From positions 1 to 64,000 of the forward strand of contig CAJGCM010000001.1 of the NCBI GenBank assembly GCA_904501765.1: a stretch of 64,000 nt of DNA, in the 5' to 3' direction. The DNA comes from an uncultured Clostridia bacterium. Lineage in GTDB: Bacteria; Bacillota; Clostridia; Oscillospirales; CAG-272. Every line of letters begins with the position of its first letter. Positions within the stretch are counted from its first letter, which is position 1. The notes below the pieces were generated by a model, which was not told the DNA's origin, ran no database searches, and worked only from the letters and a program-made list of their open reading frames with translations. The position numbers and the translations under genes are program-made. Shown here in pieces: positions 15,227 through 23,407 of this stretch.

Positions 15227-16468
15227 CTACTTCCATCCAGACCACTTAGTCTCATTAAATATCTTTTTCTCTTTGATAGCCTTTGAGATAGCTAGGTCGA
15301 TACCACTTCTGGTCTTTAGATGATAATAGTGGAGATCTACAAACTTAGTATTCAGTCGGTCGATCCGTCCAGATGCCTGTGTTAACACCTTATAGCTATA
15401 GTTCTGACTATAAAATATGATAGTGTCGGTCGTAATACAGCACCAGCCCTCACACCCTGCCGTGTACTGCACTAGATATACCCACTTGTCACCAGTCGGA
15501 ATAGGTTGATGCGCATGTCCAGACCACTCAGCAATCTCAGTACCAGGGTCATATCCTAGATTTAACAACATCTCTCGTTCGTAATCGAAGTTGTAAAATA
15601 TAATAGCTTTAGGATGATCCTCCAACAGCTCTAATAACTTCACCTGCCTACTCTCATCAGAGTTCACTATTCTCCGTAATGTATAGCACAATCCAGACGC
15701 CTGCTGTATAGGTTCGTCCTTAAACGGGTCCCATCGATTACGAATAACATCCTTATACTTCGCGATATCGTAGTTACAAAACACGTCTTCATGGTGTTGG
15801 ATGGTATGACGCTTGAAATCCATATCTATGAGAATGCGGTCTCGCAATCTTATAAGGCGACCAGTGTTATAGTATCCGGCTATTTTAGGAAAATTCCTGC
15901 AATATGGATCGTACTTAACGTGCTCTCGAATGAACTCAGTTCGATTCTTGTAGAATCCATTGGCGATAAACAAAGGTACGTAGTCCATCCAGGTGTCACC
16001 TGCGGTTGCTGATAACATTACCCATTCGTTGCTCTTAACGATCTTCAGGAAGGATTTTACCCAAGCACCCGAGCCGACTACTCGCTGCTCATCAAATATA
16101 AAGAAAGCGTTGTTTACGTCTATGTATTTCTGAACGTTATTCCAACTATCAATTACGATCTTATGGTTATAACGACTCAGCCCTGGTTTTGGATACATCT
16201 CGAATGGAATAAGTTCACCTTCCCATTCATGTTTATCCCGCTTCATAGCAGTAGTGATAATGTATAGGTCTTTTGGATTTTCCATCGGGGTATAACCGTT
16301 TTCATCGATCCAACCGCCCTGTCGCTGAAAATAAAAGAAGAGGCCGGTCCGAGACTTACCCGAACCGACCTGACCATTGAATACACTACCAACAAACGCT
16401 TTCTTTACTGCTTCCATCTGGAAGTCGTATAGAAATGGTTTACCGTTACCGGGTTCTATTTTGCTCAT
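15227..16468 (-). CDS. SNF2-like DEAD-box helicase
   Basis: The protein has 413 residues. Motif I is GQVGSGKSRT at 32-41, motif II FFIFDEQRV near 126 (DEQ in place of DEAH), motif III MLSATAGDTW, and motif VI YKVLTQASGRIDRLN near residue 380. The N-terminal YDFQMEAVKKAF is the SNF2-type Q region. Phages of Firmicutes carry this compact helicase near their replication genes, where it may remodel or unwind DNA. It follows a small CxxC protein whose TGA is 0 bases from its ATG. A terminator lies downstream. Confidence 0.88.
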   Translation of the reverse strand: MSKIEPGNGKPFLYDFQMEAVKKAFVGSVFNGQVGSGKSRTGLFFYFQRQGGWIDENGYTPMENPKDLYIITTAMKRDKHEWEGELIPFEMYPKPGLSRYNHKIVIDSWNNVQKYIDVNNAFFIFDEQRVVGSGAWVKSFLKIVKSNEWVMLSATAGDTWMDYVPLFIANGFYKNRTEFIREHVKYDPYCRNFPKIAGYYNTGRLIRLRDRILIDMDFKRHTIQHHEDVFCNYDIAKYKDVIRNRWDPFKDEPIQQASGLCYTLRRIVNSDESRQVKLLELLEDHPKAIIFYNFDYEREMLLNLGYDPGTEIAEWSGHAHQPIPTGDKWVYLVQYTAGCEGWCCITTDTIIFYSQNYSYKVLTQASGRIDRLNTKFVDLHYYHLKTRSGIDLAISKAIKEKKIFNETKWSGWK

Positions 16469-16636
16469 TCATCGCTTCGTCTCCTTCTTTTCATATTTAA
16501 CGGGCCTGTGAGTGTTCAAGTTAATAGACTCGGTAAGACACTCGCTACAAGGCGCTTCCGTATCGCCCAAGTCTTTGTGCTTGCACATCCCACAGTACTC
16601 ATGGAAATATACTTCCTTGTACGCTTGATGATCCAT
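16469..16636 (-). CDS. 55-residue zinc-knuckle protein
   Basis: The ATG at 16636 (MDHQAYKEVYFHEYCGMCKH) leads to CGMC and CSEC pairs 15 residues apart, a four-cysteine knuckle, and a basic tail ETKR. The TGA directly abuts the helicase ATG. The ribosome site upstream is weak (GGTCAGCGC). Similar small ribbons precede SNF2 genes in related phages, by my recollection. Confidence 0.6.
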   Translation of the reverse strand: MDHQAYKEVYFHEYCGMCKHKDLGDTEAPCSECLTESINLNTHRPVKYEKKETKR

Positions 16637-16650
16637 GCGCTGACCTCCGT

Positions 16651-17196
16651 TTAACCGATACGCAGCACTGTCTCTCTAGGAGCAGGCTGAGTTACTGCGT
16701 CGGCGAAGGTCTTGCCGATACGAGATACGCTGGACAGATATCCCTTGTACTCCTCGGTGATGCCGTCAAGCTCGACTTCAAACTTCTCAAGAGCACGAGT
16801 CTTAGCCTCACGCTCTACGTCAGCACGAACTCTCTTAGCGTCGATCTTAGCGGCCTCCTCAGTAAGCTCCTTGAGAACTACCGCCTTGATATCGGAATAC
16901 TCCGCTTCAACAGCGTCGCTCACCTGCTTATGAATATCGCGCTTGATATCGCCGACGATACGATCGGTTGTCTTACTAGCCGCCTGCTTAACCTCAAAAG
17001 CAACGGACTTCTCAACAGCACGTTCGATCATGCTATCGGGAATATCAACGGGTGTTCTGCTGGCCAACTCATCGATAGAGCGGTTGAGATTCTCACTGAT
17101 TTTAGCCATCTTAGAGTGCGTTGCGATAGCGTAGCCGATTCCGATCAGACCGATAGCAGCACCTGCTACACCTACGATTCCGTCAAACTTGTTCAT
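16651..17196 (-). CDS. membrane-anchored coiled-coil protein
   Basis: The protein has 181 residues with GAAAGGAGACAACTAAC before ATG 17196. Residues 6-25 are a glycine-rich membrane helix (GIVGVAGAAIGLIGIGYAIA). The rest is a long charged coiled coil with KELTEEAAKIDAKRVRADVERE and a C-terminal PAPRETVLRIG. No family recognised; topology is like small phage envelope proteins. Confidence 0.6.
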   Translation of the reverse strand: MNKFDGIVGVAGAAIGLIGIGYAIATHSKMAKISENLNRSIDELASRTPVDIPDSMIERAVEKSVAFEVKQAASKTTDRIVGDIKRDIHKQVSDAVEAEYSDIKAVVLKELTEEAAKIDAKRVRADVEREAKTRALEKFEVELDGITEEYKGYLSSVSRIGKTFADAVTQPAPRETVLRIG

Positions 17197-17241
17197 GTTA
17201 GTTGTCTCCTTTCGAAATTGAAGTTTATCAGACTGAGGGGT

Positions 17242-17526
17242 TTACTTCAGTACCGTATACTCGAGTGAGTCACTACCATATGCCATATCAAGTACATGAG
17301 GAATGGCGTCTTCGGTACAGGTGAACTTCTCCTGGAACGGCTCGGTTAACAAGACCATACCTCCGTCTACCTCACGAAGGTCGACCTCCATGCCGTACTG
17401 CTCGTAGTAAATATAATCTACGTAGCCCTCGTCCATATCCTCCTGTAGCAGATTATCTCCACTACCCTCGGAAATCTTTACGATCTGTCCAGCCTCTGGT
17501 ACGAAAATAAAGATGCTGTCGAACAT
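17242..17526 (-). CDS. hypothetical acidic protein, 94 residues
   Basis: The start at 17526 (MFDSIFIFVPEAGQIVKISE) follows AAAAGGAGAGGATTCATT; a longer frame exists but would read through the ribosome site. Beta-rich and acidic (EGYVDYIYYEQYGMEVDLREVDGG). Similar proteins of about 90-120 residues with FVPETGQV occur in gut phages, by memory; role unknown. Confidence 0.6.
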   Translation of the reverse strand: MFDSIFIFVPEAGQIVKISEGSGDNLLQEDMDEGYVDYIYYEQYGMEVDLREVDGGMVLLTEPFQEKFTCTEDAIPHVLDMAYGSDSLEYTVLK

Positions 17527-17581
17527 AATGAATCCTCTCCTTTTTTGAAATGTTTTATGAAAATCTCCCACCGGGAATTTT

Positions 17582-17785
17582 TCAGTTTTGAATATCGAGT
17601 AACTCCACCATATACTCCCGCAATTCGTTTTTAGTCTTAACCAGATCTCGTTTAACGACGCTAAGCTTAGCTTCCAAAATATCAACTAATTCAGGATCGT
17701 CGTCTCTGAGTAAGTAACGAATGAGCGCCTCCTGCTTATGGGTTAGTGTTCTCTCATCTTCTAAAATGTCTATTAGTGGTCTCAT
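17582..17785 (-). CDS. 67-residue helical protein
   Basis: The start at 17785 (MRPLIDILEDERTLTHKQEA) follows AAAGGATGATACC. Fully helical and charged, ending LREYMVELLDIQN. A small GC hairpin (TCCC/GGGA) and T-rich run at 17555-17582 may act as a weak terminator just after it. Confidence 0.5.
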   Translation of the reverse strand: MRPLIDILEDERTLTHKQEALIRYLLRDDDPELVDILEAKLSVVKRDLVKTKNELREYMVELLDIQN

Positions 17786-17797
17786 GGGTATCATCCT

Positions 17798-18007
17798 TTA
17801 TACGTATAACCGCCCGTTATACGGTAGTTTGTTTTTAATCATTTCGTCCCAACATGAAGTGTGAATATACTGCTTGAGCCCTCGTTTGGTGACTACCAAT
17901 TCACAGTTATTTTGATGCGGATTTTGTTTCAGAATACTATCAGGCACTTGCTCAACATATTTTCCACATAGCGGGCATCTAGTATTTACTATCATTCGTC
18001 GACCCAT
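17798..18007 (-). CDS. small zinc-finger-like protein
   Basis: The protein has 69 residues from ATG 18007, after AAAGGAGCTGATTCCC. CPLC near residues 11-14, a central NNCELVV and HTSCWDEM near 50 suggest a zinc site. It begins inside the end of the upstream gene. Similar small proteins occur beside RadC-like genes; function unknown. Confidence 0.5.
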   Translation of the reverse strand: MGRRMIVNTRCPLCGKYVEQVPDSILKQNPHQNNCELVVTKRGLKQYIHTSCWDEMIKNKLPYNGRLYV

Positions 18008-18197
18008 TGGGAATCAGCTCCTTTGCGCTCATGTAAATATACATCAGATGACTTCTACCATGATGCTTAGAAAATACAATACGAATATTGTCATCCTTAC
18101 GCATCTCATCAAGCAATCGCAAATGATCTTTCTGCCAGTCTTTGAGTTCAACACCATAAAACTTTTCTGCGAACGTAACGACGTCCATAGAGATCAT
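17979..18197 (-). CDS. hypothetical protein, 72 residues
   Basis: It starts at ATG 18197 two bases after the RadC stop. TFAEKFYGVELKDWQKDHLRLLDEMRKDDNIRIV resembles the N-terminal part of phage terminase or helicase proteins (a W-Q Q-motif-like pattern) but there is no ATPase domain. A KATATTT copy lies in its ribosome-site region. Possibly a remnant. Confidence 0.45.
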   Translation of the reverse strand: MISMDVVTFAEKFYGVELKDWQKDHLRLLDEMRKDDNIRIVFSKHHGRSHLMYIYMSAKELIPNGSTNDSKY

Positions 18198-18198
18198 C

Positions 18199-18669
18199 TC
18201 ACAAATATCCTTTCTCTTTTAAACTGCTATATGAATCACCAACAATGATATGGTCTAACACTTCAACTCCAAGAATCTTACCAGCTTCGGACAATCGCTT
18301 AGTGACTTCAACGTCCTCACGACTAGGTTTCGGGTCGCCGCTTGGATGATTATGCATGAAAATGACGCTTACTGCGTTTGCCAATAGAGCTTTCTGGAAC
18401 GCTTCTCGTGGACTTACTAGAGACGCATTTACAGTCCCATGCGAGAGTTCGAACACCCCGATGACTTTGTTTTTCGTATTCATACAAATCATGTACATAT
18501 ATTCCTCGGGTTCTTCATGAATATGCATGAAGTCTTTGCCGATAGTAACCGCATCGTCCGGGCTCTTGATCGCATAGGATAAGTCTGGGTAATTCGTGCT
18601 TACCTCTTTTTCGAGTACCACCCGTTTGTTCTCTGTAAGTTTAGTTTTGTATTTAATCATTCTGACCAT
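18199..18669 (-). CDS. radC: RadC-like JAB-domain protein
   Basis: The protein has 156 residues from ATG 18669 after GGAGAGTGGCAACA. The JAMM-type metal site is HNHPSGDPKPSRED near residue 108, with upstream LVSPREAFQKALLANAVSVIF and downstream LGVEVLDHIIVGDSYSSLKEKGYL. It lacks the N-terminal helix-hairpin-helix of full RadC, as plasmid and phage versions usually do. The family is associated with mobile elements and possibly anti-defence; its reaction is unproven. Confidence 0.9.
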   Translation of the reverse strand: MVRMIKYKTKLTENKRVVLEKEVSTNYPDLSYAIKSPDDAVTIGKDFMHIHEEPEEYMYMICMNTKNKVIGVFELSHGTVNASLVSPREAFQKALLANAVSVIFMHNHPSGDPKPSREDVEVTKRLSEAGKILGVEVLDHIIVGDSYSSLKEKGYL

Positions 18670-18716
18670 TGTTGCCACTCTCCTCGGTTATGTTTTCCAG
18701 TGGCTTAGTGACAGAG

Positions 18717-18748
18717 AAATATAAAGGCCCACCCGAAGGTGAGCCCAA
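18717..18748 (-). terminator. rho-independent terminator with UUCG loop
   Basis: Minus strand GGGCTCACC TTCG GGTGGGCC followed by TTTATATTT. The T-tract contains a copy of the KATATTT motif. It ends the transcript of the 18811-19380 gene and precedes RadC. Confidence 0.85.
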
Positions 18749-18810
18749 ACTACTCATAATTAGGTAACGGCACTATCTTAATGTCGTCAGGAAGCACTAC
18801 ACATCACCTC

Positions 18811-19380
18811 CTATTTACCGCACAGAACATACAGCGGTCTGCCGTGTACTGTGCCGCACATTTCTACTAGATTGCGAGAGATTAACGCATTGAGACCGAA
18901 CACACCAACCAATTGTTTAATATAATCGCCATATATAGCGTCCATATCGGTTGTCTCTAATTTTACGACTGAATAGATGCGATCGATGTATGATTCGGTG
19001 TAATATAGGTCGTCTGGTTTATCGCTAACATCAACCAGTTTCACATCGGTCAATACATACGCCCAACCGTGATCTAATTTAGTGGCGGCCCAAATATACA
19101 TATCGAGCTTTTTGTTATATAATACTAACTCGTCCGTATACTTCTTTAGAAGCTCATGGCCAAACGCCGTGATAATATAATCCTGTTGAACCGCTTCGTG
19201 AAATGTTCCGGATACGATCTCCCAGTCCGTCATAGTAGCCTCACGAATATAGTTGTTAGGAACGAGATCCTCTAGCATATTCGCCAGAGTTCTATAGTCC
19301 AAGTACCCCTTCTCTTTTCCGTAAGCAGATACGTCGAAGCCGAATACTTTACCATCGTACATATTAATCGTTCTGGTCAT
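18811..19380 (-). CDS. hypothetical protein, 189 residues
   Basis: ATG 19380 overlaps the upstream stop (ATGA), so the three genes at 18811-20118 form one operon. Mixed alpha/beta sequence with no recognised motif; EKGYLDYRTLANMLEDLVPNNYI and CGTVHGRPLYVLCGK are the most distinctive parts. Between its end and the terminator lies a possible 15-codon GTG-start frame after GGAGGTG (about 18755-18802), too short to call. Confidence 0.55.
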   Translation of the reverse strand: MTRTINMYDGKVFGFDVSAYGKEKGYLDYRTLANMLEDLVPNNYIREATMTDWEIVSGTFHEAVQQDYIITAFGHELLKKYTDELVLYNKKLDMYIWAATKLDHGWAYVLTDVKLVDVSDKPDDLYYTESYIDRIYSVVKLETTDMDAIYGDYIKQLVGVFGLNALISRNLVEMCGTVHGRPLYVLCGK

Positions 19381-19679
19381 CCCTCATCATCCTCTCGATT
19401 TTTACGGAAATACATGATATAGTTGGGTCTAGTATCGAATCGTACTCCCATTTTGAGAGCGTAATAGACAATATCGCCCCAAGTGAGCCATTCCGGTCTA
19501 TCATCCTCGTCGAATGTCTTCCAAATAGCAACCATATTATCGATTTGATCCTTCTCATTTTGAGCCCAAAGGGCGTTTGGGTTTTGCCCTCCGTTACCGA
19601 AGTAATAATCGCAATCCATTTTCAAACGACTGAGCATCATGTAACGGAATGTTTTATCGTGCTTGTTCCAGTCTTCCAT
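19377..19679 (-). CDS. LPD11-like protein
   Basis: The protein has 100 residues with GGGGGATGATCTAAT before ATG 19679. MLSRLKMDCDYYFGNGGQNPNALWAQNEKDQIDNMVAIWKTF followed by PEWLTWGDI matches, from memory, the large-polyvalent-protein-associated domain LPD11 (MDCxYYLGxGxR...LWA). The domain usually sits in big multifunctional phage or element proteins; here it stands alone. Function unknown. Confidence 0.7.
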   Translation of the reverse strand: MEDWNKHDKTFRYMMLSRLKMDCDYYFGNGGQNPNALWAQNEKDQIDNMVAIWKTFDEDDRPEWLTWGDIVYYALKMGVRFDTRPNYIMYFRKNREDDEG

Positions 19680-19680
19680 A

Positions 19681-20118
19681 TTAGATCATCCCCCATTCCT
19701 CAGCGTTTTTCATGTGCTGTCTCCTGGCTCGATCATAGGCATGGTGAAGGCCCCATTTGCGGAGCATCTCCCAGTCTAGATTGAAACAATCTAATACGTC
19801 CTCATCGGCTGTCCAGTTAATGGCGTACTCATGGTTGTCCATTTCATAGAGGAACGCCGCCTCAGCAAACTCCTCGTCTTCTTTTAGCTTTTCTCGAAGC
19901 TCTTTCGTATGACGCTCTAGGAGCTTGATTAGCGCCTTAGCGTTCTCTCGCTTGACAATATCGCCATGTCCAAACACAGAGACACACTCATTCTTAGTGG
20001 CACCTAGTTTCTCTAGAGCCTCTTCTAGCTGCTTATCATTAAAAGCATAAGCGATTGGAAAATCCTCGAACTCCTTCTGTTGTCTTTTCTTAAAATCCAA
20101 ATACTCTTGCCTTTTCAT
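19681..20118 (-). CDS. DUF7659-like protein
   Basis: The protein has 145 residues. FKKRQQKEFEDFPIAYAFNDKQLEEALEKLG and FLYEMDNHEYAINWTADEDVLDCFNLDWE match the conserved ends of a family I remember as DUF7659, common in Clostridial mobile elements next to LPD11 proteins. The adjacency here fits. Helical, probably cytoplasmic; function unknown. Confidence 0.65.
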   Translation of the reverse strand: MKRQEYLDFKKRQQKEFEDFPIAYAFNDKQLEEALEKLGATKNECVSVFGHGDIVKRENAKALIKLLERHTKELREKLKEDEEFAEAAFLYEMDNHEYAINWTADEDVLDCFNLDWEMLRKWGLHHAYDRARRQHMKNAEEWGMI

Positions 20119-20146
20119 GATATATCCTCTCCTTGAGGGTTTTATT

Positions 20147-20224
20147 TGGTGCCGCCCATGGGATTCGAACCCATACCTGTACGGGACTTAAATCCGTTGC
20201 CTCTTCCAGTTGGGCTACGGCGGC
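20147..20224 (-). tRNA. tRNA-Leu-like (anticodon TAA) with short variable arm
   Basis: The acceptor GCCGCCG pairs with GGGCGGC except at the last pair; D-arm, anticodon loop TTTAAGT and T-arm ATGGGTTCGAATCCCAT are clear, and CCA is encoded. The anticodon TAA reads UUA. The variable region is only about 6 bases, unlike the long arm of normal leucine tRNAs, and the anticodon stem has an A-C mismatch. It may be charged poorly or with another amino acid. Confidence 0.85.
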
Positions 20225-20225
20225 A

Positions 20226-20258
20226 TAAACAAAAGAGTCCCTTCGAAATTAGGACTCT
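20226..20258 (-). terminator. rho-independent terminator
   Basis: Minus strand GAGTCC/GGACTC stem followed by TTTTGTTT; it overlaps the stop of the 63-residue gene and lies just before tRNA-Leu(TAA). Confidence 0.8.
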
Positions 20259-20440
20259 CCTAGTTGGACGAGCTTGTTTACCAGCTCAAATTCTTTATTT
20301 ACATGTTTTGCTACTCTATCATTCCAATAGCTATTCTTCTCTGGTCCGTAGCAATCTACTTTCCCATAGCAATGATTAGCCATATTGTAATGGTAGTGAT
20401 ACATAGCAATTAACACATGCTTCTTAATATTTTTAAGCAT
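20249..20440 (-). CDS. 63-residue protein in a promoter-terminator cassette between tRNAs
   Basis: The ATG at 20440 follows GGAAGGGAGTGAGATATC. The sequence MLKNIKKHVLIAMYHYHYNM is basic and His/Tyr-rich, then helical (NKEFELVNKLVQLGES). It has the same cassette layout as the 30-41 kb array: element at 20457, gene, overlapping terminator. No family recognised. Confidence 0.5.
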   Translation of the reverse strand: MLKNIKKHVLIAMYHYHYNMANHCYGKVDCYGPEKNSYWNDRVAKHVNKEFELVNKLVQLGES

Positions 20441-20456
20441 GATATCTCACTCCCTT

Positions 20457-20484
20457 CCATAATAGGACGTGTTTGAGTCGCGTA
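20457..20484 (-). promoter_or_regulatory. cassette-type promoter element
   Basis: Minus strand CGCGACTCAAACACGTCCTATTATGG; TCG-like start, AAACA and TATTATG at the standard spacing. It directly abuts the 3' end of tRNA-Leu(TAG). Confidence 0.65.
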
Positions 20485-20569
20485 TGGTCCCGCCGATGGG
20501 ATTCGAACCCATAAGCTTTACAGCATCGGAACCTAAATCCGACATGTTTTCCGATTTCATCACGGCGGG
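20485..20569 (-). tRNA. tRNA-Leu (anticodon TAG)
   Basis: Cloverleaf on the minus strand: acceptor CCCGCCG/CGGCGGG, anticodon stem TCGGA/TCCGA with loop TTTAGGT, a class II variable arm around TGCTGTAAAGC, T-arm ATGGGTTCGAATCCCAT, discriminator A and encoded CCA. A terminator hairpin lies directly upstream, so its own transcription must come from readthrough or a hidden promoter. Confidence 0.95.
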
Positions 20570-20612
20570 AAATATAAAAGGGAGACCCAGCGGTTAAGCC
20601 AGGCCTCCCTAC
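20570..20612 (-). terminator. rho-independent terminator after the SSB-like gene
   Basis: Minus strand stem GGGAGGCCTGGC / GCTGGGTCTCCC (two mismatches) followed by TTTTATATTT. The T-tract again contains a KATATTT copy. It ends the replication operon. Confidence 0.85.
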
Positions 20613-20622
20613 AGTTACTCAA

Positions 20623-21141
20623 TCAAAAATCCAATTCATCATCGCTAGAAGCCGCAAAGCGATCCAGACGCTGATATACCTTCATAGCGCTCAGATAAGC
20701 AGTACGGAAAGTGTTACCGTTAGGTAGCTTATCATCATAAGGACGGATGTCCAGGTCGACGGACAGAATATCCATCTCATCCAGACAAGCAATAGTGTCC
20801 TCAGTCAGCTGCAGAGGCTCTCTCTTAGGACCCCGATCCAGATACACATTAGGACCACGACCGTTGAACTTCACCTTAACAGGCATGTGCATGAAAGGAG
20901 TATCGCCTTCCTCACGAGGGGGCTTGATCTTCACGTTCCAGCCATCACCAAACTTGTTGGTGTCGTTACGCAGTGCATCGCAGTCCTCCTGAGTAGGAAT
21001 CACCAGGGAGAAGTTGCGATCGCCTTCACGGTTGAACCGGTCGCCACGACCAGAGAAGTTCTTCCAGATGATACGAGCGTCGTTGATTTCCAGATAGCCG
21101 TTGGGGAATGCGCGGTTTGCTTCCATAAACTTGATTTCCAT
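20623..21141 (-). CDS. probable single-stranded DNA-binding protein
   Basis: The protein has 172 residues from ATG 21141 after AAGGAGATTAAATCATT. It is beta-rich (LEINDARIIWKNFSGRGDRFNREGDRNFSLVIP) and ends in an acidic tail SSDDELDF, as SSB proteins do to recruit partners. It follows the polymerase in the same operon. The fold family is one often annotated as phage ssDNA-binding or DUF2815-like; I infer the role mainly from tail and position. Confidence 0.65.
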   Translation of the reverse strand: MEIKFMEANRAFPNGYLEINDARIIWKNFSGRGDRFNREGDRNFSLVIPTQEDCDALRNDTNKFGDGWNVKIKPPREEGDTPFMHMPVKVKFNGRGPNVYLDRGPKREPLQLTEDTIACLDEMDILSVDLDIRPYDDKLPNGNTFRTAYLSAMKVYQRLDRFAASSDDELDF

Positions 21142-21184
21142 AATGATTTAATCTCCTTTTAAAATATATTTTTTATGATAGTTG

Positions 21185-22543
21185 TTAACGTTTGTTGAAG
21201 TAGTCGTCATAGCCTTCGGGCCAATCCCAAGGAACGTCATCGTCCAACGGGAAGTCCGGAATAACAGTCTCTTCAACTATGTATGGTTCATCCGCCACAA
21301 ATCGTTCGAAGTCTCCGAAGTCGGAAATGCCAGGTTTGCGGTTCTTGCCTTTGCCGGAGCCGTAGATTACCGCGTCGATTAGGGTATTGAAGTAGGATCG
21401 ATCGATTATGTCTTCTTTTCCGAGAGTTCTGACAAACTCGGACTCTAACCATCGATAGTCACTAGCACCGGTAACTGAGTTGTACTTGACGTTACCTTGC
21501 GGGTCTTTAGCGTCTCTGACGAGTTCGCCTCCGCCATAACCAGGTTTAATCGGACAGAAATTACCGATACGTCCGACGAATTGGCGATCATGCCCTTTCT
21601 CGATCAGATCGATGAGTTCCGCCTGTCTCTCAGGATTCGCGTCATTCTTGCGAAGCTTTTTCAACTCGTCCTCATATGTCGCGACGTCAGGAAGATTCTC
21701 GTTCATGTCTAAATAGATTGCCGAACCCTTAACCTCATTTGTCACACACATATCGTCGAACTCGATCGGCTCTCTACTAAAGAGCTTCTTAAACACGTAT
21801 GGAACGGCAAACTGGGCACCCGTAGCGGTCCATTGTCCGCCTTTCTTTTTATTGTCGCCAGGCGCGTAACCGTACATTCTTTCACAAGCTTCCGCAGTAG
21901 CGTATTTGGCAATGTAGACAGCGTCGTTTACAATACAAATACGATCGTACGTAGCCTCATGCTCAAATGTGTAAGAATATTTCTTACCGAACTCCATAAC
22001 AAACTGAATGATATCGGGGGTAGCGTTCGCTATCTTTATACTATCAGTCTTGATATGCAACACCGTGAAACCGCGAGCCTGAACCTCGTCTTGAAGGGTC
22101 TTCATAAACAACGCTCCCCGACAGGCAATCACATTATTCTTGTTTCGAATGTCGCGCATCGGGTTCTCGAAGTTGGCAGCGGTCAGACCGTAGCATGAAT
22201 TCAAGGCTGTTTTGGTGGCGTTTGCCAGATCTTTTGCTCTAGATTCATCCGTTAGATATGGGGCTAACCTGCCGCCCATCATTTTTCTCGCAGTGTCATA
22301 GTCGCCATGCTTGATAGCAACTCGAGCCTCTAGCAATTCTTTGAAATGTTGAGTGTACTCTCCAAAATAATTCAATGCAATTATGCTAGACGGATGCATG
22401 CTGGCAACGTCAAGTAACGCCACATTTGTGTAAATTCCAGGTTCTGCGTAGACATATCCACCTCTGCCGACATCAACCCCGCGGTATATATTCTTACCGT
22501 TTACACATTCGTATCCGGGAAATGCGTTAAGTATCTTAGTCAT
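21185..22543 (-). CDS. DNA polymerase family B, palm-thumb half (split gene)
   Basis: The protein has 452 residues from ATG 22543 (MTKILNAFPGYECVNG), overlapping the HNH stop by 8 bases. Motif A is LLDVASMHPSS (D45), motif B KTALNSCYGLT at 111-121 and motif C HIKTDS with D167, so the catalytic palm is intact. There is no exonuclease domain; that lies at the end of the 921-residue protein beyond the HNH gene. The sequence FPGYECVNGKNIYRGVDVGRGGYVY normally follows YTDLATG in intact homologues, so this half was cut off by the inserted endonuclease gene. The halves would have to assemble in the cell. Confidence 0.9.
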   Translation of the reverse strand: MTKILNAFPGYECVNGKNIYRGVDVGRGGYVYAEPGIYTNVALLDVASMHPSSIIALNYFGEYTQHFKELLEARVAIKHGDYDTARKMMGGRLAPYLTDESRAKDLANATKTALNSCYGLTAANFENPMRDIRNKNNVIACRGALFMKTLQDEVQARGFTVLHIKTDSIKIANATPDIIQFVMEFGKKYSYTFEHEATYDRICIVNDAVYIAKYATAEACERMYGYAPGDNKKKGGQWTATGAQFAVPYVFKKLFSREPIEFDDMCVTNEVKGSAIYLDMNENLPDVATYEDELKKLRKNDANPERQAELIDLIEKGHDRQFVGRIGNFCPIKPGYGGGELVRDAKDPQGNVKYNSVTGASDYRWLESEFVRTLGKEDIIDRSYFNTLIDAVIYGSGKGKNRKPGISDFGDFERFVADEPYIVEETVIPDFPLDDDVPWDWPEGYDDYFNKR

Positions 22544-23390
22544 ACAAATCATCTCCCATATCTACATATTCAAACACCCATCCTCGCATATAACGAGATT
22601 TTCCGTTTAACACTAGTGATACTCCGGCTTCGCTAATTCCGAGTTCGTATGCCGCTTGACGCGCACTATCGTACGTGCGGACCTCCCCACTCGACATATG
22701 TGTCGCGCGAACCGGTCTTTTTAGTCGTCTATACGAATGGCGTTCATGATCAAACGATTCGTCAAAGCCGTCCTCTAATGCAAAGTAATATCCGTTACAG
22801 CTGCGAGTTCGACCACGAATGACCGAGCTTATCGAAGACTGAGAGATTCCGAGTCGACGAGCGGCTTCTTGTTGACTTTCAAAGAATAATCTTGTACCAC
22901 TTCCAAGATGAATAGCTACCACGGGTGTTCTTCGAACTTCATTGGCTCGCTCGATATCTTCTCTCGTAAAATATCTAAAATGGCCATTGCGGATAGAATC
23001 TTGCACATTGTCGTATTGATCACCCCACGCAAGATTCCAAACCTCATTGTTTGACGGATCATCGTCTAAGTGACGCACTTCCGGATATCCGTCCGGATTC
23101 GGAATAAACGCTTCGGCCACTAGTCGATGTAAATATCTATGAATTCTACGACCGTTGCAGCGAAGCGACACATCAACATGACCACTTCTCAATGGTGTTC
23201 CCCATATGAACGATGATGAACACTCAGACCACAGTCGAGCTTTTGTGCTAATCCAATATCCAGGGATATCATAAATCGGCTTCCATCGTTCGTCCATATA
23301 ATAATCGTCTACATATCTGTAGTCGCCATACACGTATTCTCCAGGAAACCCGTCGATATCCCAATTGTGACATTCATACTCTCTACGCAT
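22536..23390 (-). CDS. HNH homing endonuclease inserted in the DNA polymerase gene
   Basis: The protein has 284 residues with AAGGAAGGAGGGGATACCT before ATG 23390. Order of domains: NUMOD4-like (WKPIYDIPGYWISTKARLWS, about 36-55), HNH (HRYLHRLVAEAFIPNPDGYPEVRHLDDDPSNNEVWNLAWG, about 84-124), then two NUMOD1-like helix-turn-helix repeats with AARRLGISQSSISSVIRG and AAYELGISEAGVSLVLNG. It starts 18 bases after the first polymerase half ends and overlaps the second half. It would cut uninterrupted polymerase genes and spread itself. It is free-standing, not inside an intein, because both flanks have stop and start codons. Confidence 0.93.
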   Translation of the reverse strand: MRREYECHNWDIDGFPGEYVYGDYRYVDDYYMDERWKPIYDIPGYWISTKARLWSECSSSFIWGTPLRSGHVDVSLRCNGRRIHRYLHRLVAEAFIPNPDGYPEVRHLDDDPSNNEVWNLAWGDQYDNVQDSIRNGHFRYFTREDIERANEVRRTPVVAIHLGSGTRLFFESQQEAARRLGISQSSISSVIRGRTRSCNGYYFALEDGFDESFDHERHSYRRLKRPVRATHMSSGEVRTYDSARQAAYELGISEAGVSLVLNGKSRYMRGWVFEYVDMGDDLYD

Positions 23391-23407
23391 AGGTATCCCC
23401 TCCTTCC

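Noticed and set aside
22536..23390. Intein or group I intron in the DNA polymerase
   Set aside because: Both borders have stop and start codons with a ribosome site; no splicing-domain motifs (C-terminal HN-C/S) or intron core were seen, so a free-standing HNH gene fits better.
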